Below are positions 21,530 to 32,039 of a DNA stretch of 64,000 nucleotides, piece by piece. Location of the stretch: positions 28,869,169-28,933,168 of the forward strand of contig CM030715.1 in the NCBI GenBank assembly GCA_017979445.1, given 5' to 3'. Position 1 is the first letter of the stretch, and every line of letters begins with the position of its first letter. The position numbers were made by a program, and so were the translations under genes. Source of the DNA: Akebia trifoliata. Its lineage: Eukaryota > Streptophyta > Magnoliopsida > Ranunculales > Lardizabalaceae. The notes under the pieces are model-generated. The model was not told the origin of the DNA and made no database searches. It saw nothing but the letters and a program-made list of their open reading frames with translations.

Positions 21530-22681
21530 TCAGGATTTCATTATCAATTCCAGGTACGTATCCAACTCGTGACACGTGGCAACATTTCTGATTGGCCAGT
21601 TTGGGATCGGTGATTCTCTGCTGCAAAGTCGAAGCTCACATCCCACGTTAGCGTAGACCCACTGTGTATCTTCCACAAGCCTTTGAAGCCAATTTGGAAA
21701 ACCTTGACCTGTCACGTTGATCTCTTCTTTATCTTTCACGTCATCATCGATCAGGAAACCAGGGATCTTGGTAATTAAATCGTGAGAATTAACGATCCGA
21801 AGGATCTTGCATCCGCGTTTCTCCACAAGACATCTGAAGCTTCGATTACCGACACGTGGCCCTCCGAAAGAGAGAACAGTAACCAACGGTGCACGTTTAC
21901 AGGTTGAAGTTAAATCGTAAGCCGTTAGCGTAGCAAGCGCTGCGCCAAGGCTGTGTCCTGAGATCGTCAAGCTAAGAGGCTCATCGCCGTAGGATTGAAC
22001 GAGTCTGCCGATTTCTTCCCTCACTTCCTCTTGCAAACTTCGACACGTGGCAGTTTGTGAAGTATATAGGCTCAGGAATCCACTTTCCACCATAGGTTCA
22101 GTATAATCTGGGCCCATGTCCGACGTGGCATTTGGTAGCGGAGTTAGAGTGGCACGTAAGTTTTCCAACCATTCTATACACGTGGCAGTCCCTCGGTAGG
22201 CTATCACAATGTCACGCCTCCCAAGTCTAGCGATCTCCTCCTCATCCTGACACACTGCCACGTAGCCAATCCAGCTGGACTGACTCGAGACCCAACTAGG
22301 GCCTTTATCTATCCAACGTGGCAAATGGATTCCTGATGTTGCATGTAAATCCTTTGTTATAATATACCCTGTGCCAGGTATGACGGGCCGATTTAGTAGA
22401 GTGTGTTTGGGTAACTGACACGTGGCATATGATGAAGATGAATGTTCAAACTCGAAGGAGGTATATGCAGTTTCGACGAACTTGCCGTATCGTAGTATCT
22501 CCCTTCTGAGACCATCGTCTAGTGGGTTGAGAAGGCCTTCCCAGTTTTTGCTTCCTTGATACTCCATCCAACTCTTACCCAGTCTTGTTGTCTGGGGTAC
22601 CACTGCAGATAACTTGATTGACATTAGTTTTAGTGTGTGGGGAGGAGTACAGGGTCGGAACCCTGCAATGGAGAGCCTCAT
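21530..22681 (-). CDS. PLA1-Ibeta2: Chloroplast-type phospholipase A1 (PLA1-I, DAD1-like), intronless
   Basis: A 383-residue class-3 lipase. Residues 1-33 are basic and Ser/Thr-rich, a possible short plastid transit peptide. The family lead-in LGKSWMEYQGSKNWEGLLNP follows, then WIGYVAVCQDEEEIARLGRR, DIVIAYRGTATCIEWLENL, the nucleophile elbow ISGHSLGAALATL (Ser), FGGPRVGN, NSHDLITKIPG (likely catalytic Asp) and VATCHELDTYL (likely catalytic His). The wording is closest, from memory, to the PLA1-Ibeta2/DALL1 subgroup, which hydrolyses the sn-1 ester of plastid phospho- or galactolipids. Lack of introns suits the family. Both ends are shorter than usual: the transit peptide is small and the protein stops about 11 residues after the His, where relatives have about 25 more. 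A TATA box lies about 55 bases upstream. Five CACGTG words lie inside the coding region. Confidence 0.9.
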   Translation of the reverse strand: MRLSIAGFRPCTPPHTLKLMSIKLSAVVPQTTRLGKSWMEYQGSKNWEGLLNPLDDGLRREILRYGKFVETAYTSFEFEHSSSSYATCQLPKHTLLNRPVIPGTGYIITKDLHATSGIHLPRWIDKGPSWVSSQSSWIGYVAVCQDEEEIARLGRRDIVIAYRGTATCIEWLENLRATLTPLPNATSDMGPDYTEPMVESGFLSLYTSQTATCRSLQEEVREEIGRLVQSYGDEPLSLTISGHSLGAALATLTAYDLTSTCKRAPLVTVLSFGGPRVGNRSFRCLVEKRGCKILRIVNSHDLITKIPGFLIDDDVKDKEEINVTGQGFPNWLQRLVEDTQWVYANVGCELRLCSRESPIPNWPIRNVATCHELDTYLELIMKS

Positions 22682-22734
22682 ATTTAAAGTTTCACCCTCC
22701 TTCCCTAATGTGCTTTTCTTAACTGGACTGGCTA

Positions 22735-22747
22735 GATATATTTATAG
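22735..22747 (-). promoter_or_regulatory. Likely TATA box of the lipase gene
   Basis: Minus strand reads CTATAAATATATC, about 55-65 bases before the ATG at 22681. A CT-rich stretch (plus-strand GAGAGAGAGAG, 22761-22771) lies just upstream. Position fits a short 5' leader. Confidence 0.6.
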
Positions 22748-23134
22748 TCATAAAAAGGAGAGAGAGAGAGGACGGTGTACTCGTAGTTCAGAATGATAAG
22801 TGTAAGTTACAGATACATTACGGTTGGAAGTGACAAAAAAGGTAAATACGAGGTCGTTTTATGAAGAACAACCAGCGTACGGTTGAGATGGATAAAAAAT
22901 TGACAACAGTTACAAATCTCTAGAATATTGAAGTATTTTCTTCCATTTCAACCGTCCGTTTGATGTTGTAGTCATAAAAGGTAATTATAAAGGATTAAAA
23001 AAGTCCAACTTCCAGCTAGGTCTGAACGGGAAGTCTGTAGCTTAGGTGGGCAGCGTGGCTTGAAGATCCCACTAAGGGATCTTCATTCTGAAAAGAGAAA
23101 TAATTTATTTACCGACTTTGTTGAGATCTTTGGA

Positions 23135-23400
23135 CTTAGTAAGGGCCGTTTTGCATTATTAAATTACTATATTAGCAATTCAACACCAAAGCTCTAAAAC
23201 ATCAGATTTAAAATAATAAAATTTGAAAAACAATTTCTTCTGAGATCAATTTGAGCTTTTGAAAATGAAAAACTATCAAATTTTCACCTAATTCTAAAGT
23301 TTAATATTAAAATTTAAGAATGCAAAATTAAAAATTTTAAATTTCATAAAACTTTTTTTCTCTACAATCCAAAAGCATTGGATCGTCTTTTTTATTTCAC
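23135..23400. repeat. Dispersed repeat D, copy upstream of the lipase
   Basis: Same order of words as 20965-21250 (AGTAAGGGCCGTTTTGCATTA, later CTCTACAATCCAAAAGCATTGGATC), at moderate identity. Confidence 0.6.
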
Positions 23401-23589
23401 AAAGTCAGCCCAAGAACCCATAGAGTAACGGTGAAATCATTATTAACTTTCTAAGACTGGTCGGACTCACTTGAAAATGACAAATTGCTTTCCGACAATT
23501 CGGTAAACACGTGCCACACATTTGCCTCTCTCTAACCGGTCCGTGGTGGCTCCAACAATTGGTTTGAGCTGTCTCTCATGCATGGAAAA

Positions 23590-23955
23590 AACTTTGAAGC
23601 GGTCACCTCTCATCAAAATTTTGAAGTAACACTCTCTATTAAATTACACGTGGTATTTCAAATTTTAATAAAATATAGGAATTTGAAATAAATTCAGAAT
23701 GCCAAGTGTCTTAAAACGAGAATGTTTCTTCAAAATTTGAAGTAGGCTGCCCAGTTCAAAGTCAAACTCCTCGTGTTTCTCTCCCTGAGTCCGACATTCA
23801 AGCAACGGCCGCTTCAAAATTCTGGACGAAACCGACTGCTAGTGTAACACGTGGCATTTTGTATTTATTTCAAATCCTTATATTTTATTAATATTTGAAA
23901 GACCTCCTCAGAGACATCATGTGTAATTTAAAGGAATTGGTTCTACGAAATTTTG
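23590..23955. repeat. Large imperfect inverted repeat (foldback)
   Basis: The arm at 23590-23730 matches the reverse complement of 23790-23955: ATTACACGTGGTATTTCAAAT...TAATAAAATATAGGAATTTGAAATAAAT...AAAATTTGAAG against CTTCAAAATTCTGG...TAACACGTGGCATTTTGTATTTATTTCAAAT. The loop is about 60 bases. Both arms carry a CACGTGG word. Probably a MITE or two opposed copies. Confidence 0.65.
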
Positions 23956-24064
23956 AAACGGGATGGCTGCTTAAAGTTTTTTCCCTTCCTCACAAAATCA
24001 TGCATTTGATGAGACTCCCTCCAAAAGGAGAGATCTTTTAGTCGCATAAGTGTCAATCACGAAT

Positions 24065-24236
24065 TTGTTATTAAGAGATTTTCATGCTAAGCTGATGGGC
24101 CAATAGAATGTTGCCATGTATATTAAAAAAACACTTAAATCCGATCTCTTATCTATTTAGAAAATTTAAGTGCTTTTTTAATATAGTGGCAACATTATAT
24201 TGGCTCATCAGCTTAACACAAAAATTTCTTAACAAT
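24065..24236. mobile_element. Foldback MITE, family F, copy 1 (about 172 bp)
   Basis: Left arm TTGTTATTAAGAGATTTT then CTAAGCTGATGGGCCAATA...TTGCC...TATTAAAAAAACACTTAAAT pairs with right arm ATTTAAGTGCTTTTTTAATATAGTGGCAAC...TTGGCTCATCAGCTTAAC...TTCTTAACAA. Arms are about 75 bases with a loop of about 20. The same terminal words occur at 47702-47898. Confidence 0.75.
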
Positions 24237-24960
24237 AAATTCACACTCACAAATTAGAGTTTGAGATGTCCAGTTGCATAAAACTTAATGAGGTTAATTT
24301 TATAAATTCGGTATGCCATCAATACATGTGAGTGTGTGCAATTAGTCAATATGAGATTCTATGAAGGGTTGGAATCTGTTGACTCATGAGAAAACTCATG
24401 ATCCCAAACGTTTATATACAAAATCTAATAATTGAGATTCATGCGTATCTTGATGACAAAAATCTAGGAGATGCTAATCCAAAAGATAAATCTCAACTAT
24501 TGAATTGTGTGTTTAAATGGTAGAAATCATGTGTTTTTTTCATGAGTCAAGGGATCTTGACCCATCTGTGAAATACGATATTAACTTTTCTATAAGCAAC
24601 CAAATTTTCCTCAAAAAGATCATGCTCCCCCAAATTTTCAATCGGTTATCCCCCAAGAAATTCCATTCCTTCGTTCTAGTGGAAAAGTTAAAATTCCTAA
24701 GAATCCTCACGCATATCTTAATATGTCAAATGTCATGATCCAAAATTCAAAATGATGACTACGTTAACTCGTCATGATGAGAAAATGATGGCATAATAAG
24801 ATAACATGTGACTTGACTATAAAATTAATCACACATACCACAATGAAACATATAAATGCTATGGTGGAGTCAACATTTTCTTGTAGGATGGAGGGGAACT
24901 ATAATTAATTGGCAAAGTTGAAGAACTTGAAGTAGTTTAGTTTTGATGAGAAAATCAAGG
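24237..24960. other. Intergenic, no gene seen
   Basis: AT-rich DNA without a convincing coding frame. Short direct repeats of the words CATGAGTCAA / CTCATGA and ATCTCAACTATTGAAT are visible around 24360-24500. Confidence 0.5.
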
Positions 24961-24962
24961 TT

Positions 24963-24985
24963 GGGGGGGGGGGGGGGGGGGGGGG
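24963..24985. repeat. Poly-G tract, 23 bases
   Basis: Uninterrupted run of 23 G at the edge of the 184-base tandem duplication. Could form a quadruplex, or could be an assembly error. Confidence 0.85.
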
Positions 24986-24986
24986 C

Positions 24987-25354
24987 ATACACACCAAAAT
25001 GGATGTATCTCTCCTTGACCTTGGTCTCTCTTATAGATTAATACAAGATGACCTCATTACCCTCATCAAATTGAATCCAAAAACCTCTTGATTTTTCTTT
25101 CCAAAACCAATCTTCGATCTTCAATGTCTTAAGTAAGTTTTTTTACAAAATTCCTTCAATGTCTTAAGGAATACACACCAAAATGGATGTATCTCTCCTT
25201 GACCTTGGTTTCTCTTATAGATTAATACAAGATGACCTCATTGCCCTCATCAAACTGAATCCAAAAACCTCTTGATTTTTCTTCCCAAAATCAATCTTCG
25301 ATCTTCGATGTCTTAAGTAATTTTTTTTACCAAATTCTTCAACTTGAAACAAAA
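24987..25354. repeat. Tandem duplication, 184-base period, two copies
   Basis: 24987-25170 and 25171-25354 both read ATACACACCAAAATGGATGT, TCTCCTTGACCTTGG, TTATAGATTAATACAAGATG, CTCATCAAA(T/C)TGAATCC and GTCTTAAGTAA. Only a few bases differ apart from T-run length. Confidence 0.85.
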
Positions 25355-25925
25355 AACCCTTTGATATCACTTTCCAAAACCAATCACCTCCACTCTCTTG
25401 GTTAAAACTTTTTATCCCAATTTTTAACCTCAAGATTAATCTACTTAATCTTCAACTTAAAATTTTGATTTTTGAAGTTGAAAATGATGAGTTCTTTTTG
25501 TAGAAAATTTAAGGATTTCTTATAAATGTATTAAATATGAGATTCAAAATGATGGATTGAAGATGAGGATAAATAAATTAAAAATAATTTATCATAGAGA
25601 TTGAAGAGCTTGTAGATGATTGAGGGGTGTGCTAATCACCTAGAAAATTGAGAGGGAGGGGGGCAACAAGGTCAATTGAGGTAGGTTATCAATTTAAAAA
25701 TATAGAGGGGTATTTTAAATATTCACCCAAACATAAGGGTGTTTTAATCACCAAAAAAATTAAAGGATGAGGGAATCGTCGAAAGGGTATGCTAGCAGTT
25801 TGAAAACACACGAGATATTTAAAATAATCATTAAAATAAGGGCTAATTTTGAATTTCAAAATGTTGAGGAGGGGGGGGGGGACAACTTCCCCCTCTTGTC
25901 TCCTCCTAGCTCCACCCATGTACAA
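25355..25925. repeat. Dispersed repeat family R fragment, with G-rich end
   Basis: Words such as CAATCTTC...CTTAATCTTCAAC and the end GGGGGGGACAACTTCCCCCTC...CTAGCTCCACCC recur at 51470-52380. A G12 run lies at about 25869-25880. No coding content. Confidence 0.5.
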
Positions 25926-26099
25926 ATGTGTCCACGTATAAAAAAGGTTTCACGAAGTCCAAGAAGGATTATACACTATAATTTTCATTAAGAATAATGT
26001 AGGAGTAAAAAAACCACTCCTTAGGATTAGTAGAGTTGTCAAATCAAGGCATTCAGATCTGGTTCAACCTGATTCAAAGGGATCTTTTTAATCATTATT

Positions 26100-26395
26100 T
26101 ACAAGGTGGTTTGGCCTCTTAAAGAGCTAACTCCTTCAATCGCTATATAAGATGGTTTGACCTTCTTTAGGAGCCAACCATTTCACACCTTATGCCCTTT
26201 ATGATCCAACTCCTCCCCTCGTTGTCATAACGTGATTCGGCCTCCTTAGGAGCCAACGCTTTCACTCGTTAATATAAGGTGGTTCGACCTCCTTTAGGAG
26301 TCAACCATTTTAATAATTGCAAAAGGTGGTTTGGCCTCTTTTTGGGGACAACCCCTTCATTCATTGCATAAGGTGGTACGACCTCATATCACTAG
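26100..26395. repeat. Degenerate tandem repeat, about 6 units of 45-60 bases
   Basis: Unit consensus roughly AAGGTGGTTTGGCCTCCTTT followed by AGGAGCCAACC and CTTTCACTCATT. Copies begin near 26104, 26149, 26230, 26275, 26324 and 26370. Confidence 0.75.
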
Positions 26396-29300
26396 GTTGA
26401 TTGCCAACCCTCATTTTAACGTGCTCCACAACATACCTACCCTCAAAGCCTAAAGCCCATCATCATCACCATTTTCATTAACCCACCACTTCAGTCAAAA
26501 TCATCAAAGCTCAATGTCTAAATCCAAAAGCTTTTGAGTTTCAAAACCATTAACAAAACTACCCTTTCCACATATCATCACCACAATACACCTCCTAAAA
26601 GATGATCTCATCATCACCATTCTTATGCCATACCACATGCCACCACCTAACCCCATCACTTTCTCCAAAAATCACTCCACAAGCTATCTCCATAGTCCCC
26701 ATCACCTCATTCCCAAAATAAACTCACTTAAAGTAAACACATGCTCATGAGTTTACTGCATGTCCACATGTCTTCATCATAACTCACCTCCTAAAATATC
26801 ATCACCTACCCCTTACATTAACCAAAATTTTAACCCAATAACCACACCTCCTAACTTAATCCACACTCCACCTAAGAATGGGTTGTCTAACCGACCCACT
26901 TGGATCATATTAATGGATAGGAATCAAAAGCAACCTACTCAATCCCTTTTCCAAAAGTACAATTCCCTAATCTCAAATTTCAAATCTTTCATTTGTAAAC
27001 CTTATGTCATTTTCCACCATCTTTTACTGTTGCCTCATTCTACTCCTAAAAGTAATCTCAAAAACCTATAAAAGCCCACCTTTTCTCATAAAACCTCCCA
27101 TTTTTAAACATTTTCCCTCAAGTCTAATCTCTCTCAAACCGCCCCTCTCAACCTAAAATTTTACAAAAACCACTACTTTCTTACGCAATCTTTTCTCTAA
27201 AAAACTAAAGGACTAACATAAATACTTCATAATGAATCGAAAGAAAAATGACTCAATAAGAAGATATGATACATGATTCTCGAATTTCAAATATCACATC
27301 TATTAAAGTTTGGAGTTGCTACCATTCGTTTTGTAAGAGGATGTGAATGGTTACCCGATATACATTTTTAAGAAAATTATCATTTTTGGCGTTTAGTAAC
27401 TCTCGTTTGGATAATGTACCAATCAACCTTGAGATCAGGGTAAGTGGCTCGATTGGAGAAAAGGAAAAGTGTTAGGCACCCTTTTCTCCCCACCAAGTGG
27501 TGGTAACCTCAACTCAACTCAGTCAATTTTGGATGAAAATGCAAAATGAAATAAAGTACTATGTGTCGATTACTTGAACCCTAAATAGGGATTTACTATC
27601 GATTTGGCTTATAAGGATCATCTCATTGATGAAGATGACCTGAATGATCAAATATCTTATAAAATAACACATTTTTGAAAAGTGTTGGCTTTGGTTACAG
27701 GTCCATTCTCATGAGCCAAGAAGAACCTGAATGCCGAATGTCGAATGCCGGATGCCTCAAAACAGTTTGAAGGTTTAAATTGATTTTATTTTTGAAGGTG
27801 ATTACAACCCTTATACTTTCGACCGAATTGAAGTCCGATCTACCAGAGATAAGGAAGGAAGAGCATTACATCTTAGTAGTTTTCTAAAATAAAAATCAAA
27901 GAAAGGAAGGGGATAATAGAAGAGGGATATGGAGAGGGTAGAGAGAGGGGGGAGTGTTTTACTTTGACCCACTTTGAAGCCTAGGCTTTTATTCATTTCC
28001 TTCCTTCCTTCTTCTTCTATGTCTTCTTGGGTCATTAGTAATTTATGAAGATGCCATTTTTAGAATTATGTGAGGGTATGAGAGTAATAAAAAAAGGTAG
28101 TTGAGAGAAGATTTTTAATATTAGACTTGGTGTCCATTTTGAAGCGGGAGGGGGGTATTTATAGGTGTTGAGAGGTTAGTTTAAGGATATAATGGGGTGA
28201 GATAATGAAAGAATAGAGAATGACATGGGTTTTAAAAGTGGGAGTGTGAAATTTAAAGTTGGAATGAGGATAGTTGGTTAATGAGGGTAAATGGGTAGTG
28301 TTTTAATTCAAATGGTTTGGATCCTAACCAATGCATTTGGGTATAGTGTTTGGTGAGGTAAGATGAGTGATGTGTGGTAGAAAGAATGGGGGAGGGGGTG
28401 TAAGGGAGTGGTTTGTGGGTTGAGTGTTAGGTAGGTTGAGAGGTGAGGTGTTTGATTAAAAGAATAAGTTGTATAAGGAGTTAGGTGTTTGAGTTTTTGA
28501 GAGGGTTAAGGGGATGATGACATGTATCAAAAACAGATGGGGAGGTGAGGTGATTAGATGAGTTGATTGGAGAAAATGAATGTTTGATTGGATATGAGGG
28601 GTGTGGATTTGGTTAATGGATTTGTAAGTGATGATGACGGTAGGTTACAAAAGGGTATGGGTTGCGATGATTTTTGGAGAGAGGTGATGTGGGTAGATGG
28701 TTTGTTAGAAAAAGGTGATGGAGGTAGGTAATTGGATAAAAGATGTGAGATGGGGTGATGACATGTGTCCCCTTTGATGATCAAAGGGTGATTGGTTGAT
28801 GTGGATAGTGGTTTGTGGGTTATGGGTTATGGATTATGAATTATGAATGTGGATTTGATATGGATAATAGTTTGTGGGCTTTAGTGTGTTGGGCCTGGGA
28901 TTTTGTGAAGGTTTTAGGTTATTAAAATAAGTTAGGGTTTGTTTTAGGATGAGATTTTGGGGTTGGGTGTATTTTAGGGTTTAGGTGGTGTGAGATTAAG
29001 TTTAAGTTAGATTGAATAGGATGAGAAATGATTTTGGGGAGTTGAAGGTTTGTAGGCTTTAAACGGGTTTGGGGTAATTCGATTTCGAAGGTGGAACGGA
29101 GAAAAGTAGGGAGGGTGGTGGTATCCCAACTCTTATTTTAAATTGATTAATCTTTTTGGGGGTTTTAGGAATCCTCAGATCGATCAAAATGCCATGTTTT
29201 AGCTAATTGGGCCTTTTAGGCCTGTTGGCAAGTTATCAAGGAAATTGACATTTTTGAGCATTTTCGAGTAAGGGGGTCTGTTCAAATTGGGGTGTCTACA

Positions 29301-29990
29301 AAAGAAATAAGTAAAAGCTACAAGGTCGATTTTAGTATAGGATTTTTATTTTTGTGTCCCCTCTTTCCATATCCTTTTTTTTTAATCTCTTTCTTCCATT
29401 TATTTAATTTCGGTTTAGGACACCTTACGATGCAATAAATATCCTCCTCTACCTCTAATAGATCAGATTTTAGCTCGATCAAAAGTGTAGGGGGTTGTAG
29501 GCATTTTCAAAAGAAAATCATTTTTAAACTTCAAATACTTTGTGTACCTATCACAAAACTTATTTTGAGGCTAAAAGAGATTTGGCTTTCTTCATTTTAT
29601 GAGAGTAGGCTCATAACCACAAAACCGACATTTTTCAAAATGTGTTCTCTCAAGATAAGACATGTTTGGGGTCCCCCTCTCAATGATGTGATATTCATGG
29701 TCTAAGCCGACATTAAAAGTCCCTCGTATGTGAGGGCACAAAAATATCCTTTATTCGAACTCTTTTTATTTTATTTCTCCAAAAAATGGTCATGTTTACA
29801 ATGTTACTACTTTTTGGTGGAGAGAAAGGGGTGTCTAACACCCTTATTGATCTCTAATCGAACCCTTATCTAGATCTTAGATAAATCAATGTCTGAATCC
29901 ATATGAGAGACTACAATGCCCAAAACATTAATTTTTGAAAAGTATTTTTTGAGTGACCATTCACACATTAAAAAAAAAAAAAGAATGATA
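26396..29990 (+). repeat. Fragment of the solo-LTR family in plus orientation, split by another LTR
   Basis: 26396-27240 is C-rich with AAGCCCATCATCATC-type words like 18480-18720, and has a TATA box (TATAAAAG, 27067-27074). After an opposed LTR (about 27250-29300) it resumes at 29301 with TTTCGGTTTAGGACACCTTACGATGCAATAAAT, ATAGATCAGATTTTAGCTCGATCAAAAG and GGGGGTTG, matching 19615-19690. It ends with GTGTCTAACACCC and later CAATGCCCAAAACAT. No coding. Confidence 0.6.
27250..29300 (-). repeat. LTR in minus orientation nested in the preceding one
   Basis: Minus strand starts TGTAGACACCCCAATTTGAA at 29300 and has a TATA box (TATAAATA, minus, 28156-28163). Near 27476 it carries GGTGCCTAACAC and near 27312 GGTAGCAACTCC, words also seen near the ends of LTR1. 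The low-coordinate end is uncertain, about 27250. GA-rich and G-rich stretches at 27890-28900 are its C-rich strand seen from the other side. Confidence 0.6.
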
Positions 29991-30382
29991 ATAACTTTAA
30001 ATCTACGTAGTGGTGATCTACAGACTCAAAAATCACATAACTATAACATGATTCAACAACCCCAACCAAGGAGAAACCCACACAATAACTAAAGAGACAA
30101 CCTTATGCCAAGCTATCAAACTAGCACATGGTGACCGAAGGAACCACGACTACATAACTTGACTGAGTCAACTCGAGAATACAGTAACCACCAAGTCAAA
30201 ACGCTTACACATTTAGGAATACTCCTCATATAAATTACAAGAACCATGAGAAGTGGGTCTTCATTATCATCAATGCATACTCGACATTAATTATTATAAA
30301 TATTAGACAACATGAGATATATGTTACAATTGAATTTACTATCTTCTTCAACAAATCCAATCTATAAATAAAAAGACTTCTC
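29991..30382. other. Intergenic, TE-derived, no gene seen
   Basis: No coding frame. A TATA-like CTATAAATA at about 30362 precedes the 554-base duplication, so this may be the upstream part of an LTR promoter. Confidence 0.4.
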
Positions 30383-31490
30383 CCACTCAAACCCCAAGGT
30401 ATAAGTCTCACAAAATTCTCTTACTCTTATTTTCTTCTTATTACTCTACAATTTTCATCAAGTACTAACTTGATAATCAAAGGCTCTTTGACCGATACCA
30501 CTTCATGTGTCTTTTTAGGTAAAAATTAATGGAAAAAATGATTCGAAAAAGGGAAGTTCATCAGAGAAGATGATTGAAAACTCATAAGAAAATCGAAGAA
30601 GAAGACTGAACATAAACATTAATTTCAGCAAATCTCAAGGAGTGGGAGATTAAAAAAACTCCTTACAACTAATATAAAAAAGCATGACATAGTTAAAAAA
30701 TTTAGAAATTACATAAAAATGAATAAAGAAAGAAAATACTTAGACTCTTAAAAATATCAATAATTTGTTAAAAATTTAATTAACTTAATTATCAAAATGT
30801 AATTATATATATGATTGATGCAATTAAGATTTGATAACTAAAATTCATCCTTAGATTGAATATATCAAGATTGAAGCTAGAAATAATTTTGCAACTACAA
30901 ATACCAATTCTAAAATAAAACTTTGTCAATCTTTATCCACTCAAACCCCAAGGTATAAGTCTCACAAAATTCTTTTACTCTTATTTTCTTCTTATTGCTC
31001 TACAATTTTTATCAAGTACTAACTTGATAATCAGAGGCTTTTTGGCCGATACCACTTCATGTGTCTTTTTAGGTAAAAATTAATGGAGAAAATGATTCGA
31101 AAAAGGAAAGTTCATCAGAGAAGATGATTGATAACTCATAAGAAAATCGAAGAAGAAGACTGAACATAAACATCAATTTCAACAAATCTCAAGGAGTGGG
31201 AGATTAAAAAAACTCCTTACAACTAATATAAAAAAGTATGACATAGTTAAAGATTTTAGAAATTACATAAAATTGAATAAAGAAAGAAAATACTTAGACT
31301 CTAAAAAATATTATTAATTTGTTAAAATTTTTACTAACTTAATTATCAAAATGTAATTATATATATGATTGATGCAACTAAGATTTGATAACTAAAATTC
31401 ATCCTTAGATTGAATATATCAAGATTGAAGCTAGAAGTAATTTTGCAACTACAAATACCAATCCTAAAATAAAACTTTGTCAATCTTTAT
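30383..31490. repeat. Tandem duplication, 554-base period, two copies
   Basis: 30383-30936 and 30937-31490 are nearly identical (CCACTCAAACCCCAAGGTAT ... CTTTGTCAATCTTTAT). They include ACTTGATAATCA(A/G)AGGCT and GTGTCTTTTTAGGT. Differences are scattered single bases. The content looks like LTR leader sequence without coding capacity. Confidence 0.9.
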
Positions 31491-32039
31491 CGACTTGCTA
31501 ATGACAATGATAGGTAATTAAACCATACTAGAGTTTTGCTCGTGCCTACAACACGGGCATCTTTTTCGTTGTTAAGGGGCAAAAGTGAAAAAAATATAAA
31601 AATTCTTTCAGATTAAGGGGTAAAGGAGAAAAAAATAATAAAATTGGAGTGCTATTATTAAGAAAGGGAGATAGAGAAAGATAATAAAGTTTGTTAAAAG
31701 GGTAAAAGAAGAAAAATAATTAAATTGGAGAAATATTATTAAAAAATAGAGCGGGGAGAAGAGGAAAGACATAAAATTGAATGGTTAAAAAGAAAAGACA
31801 ATAAAGTGAGTATGGTGAAACCCCACAAAATTGTAGTTGGATGACAGGTTTGTCTCCCTAACCTTATAGTAAAGTGGACCGTACAACTTATTATATAAAT
31901 ATACATCCCACACTCATTCATTGCATATCATTTGTTTTCACGAATATTCTTCCTCAATGTAACATTGTTCTTAAAGTATTAGAGAACGAGATTGTCCTTT
32001 AAGAATTTGTCCATGAAAAAATGAGTGATCTTAATTTGG
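31491..32039. other. Intergenic, no gene seen
   Basis: Purine-rich (GAAAAAATAATAAAATTGGAG-type) direct repeats at 31560-31800. A TATA-like ATTATATAAATATACA lies at about 31890. I found no convincing protein after it on either strand. Confidence 0.4.

Noticed and set aside
26760..27071. 103-residue plus-strand frame rich in Pro, Ser and Asn
   Set aside because: Lies in the C-rich part of an LTR fragment with a TATA box just behind it; no domain seen.
31880..31930. Promoter of an unknown gene (TATA-like ATTATATAAATATACA)
   Set aside because: No credible transcript or protein follows; likely part of LTR-derived sequence.
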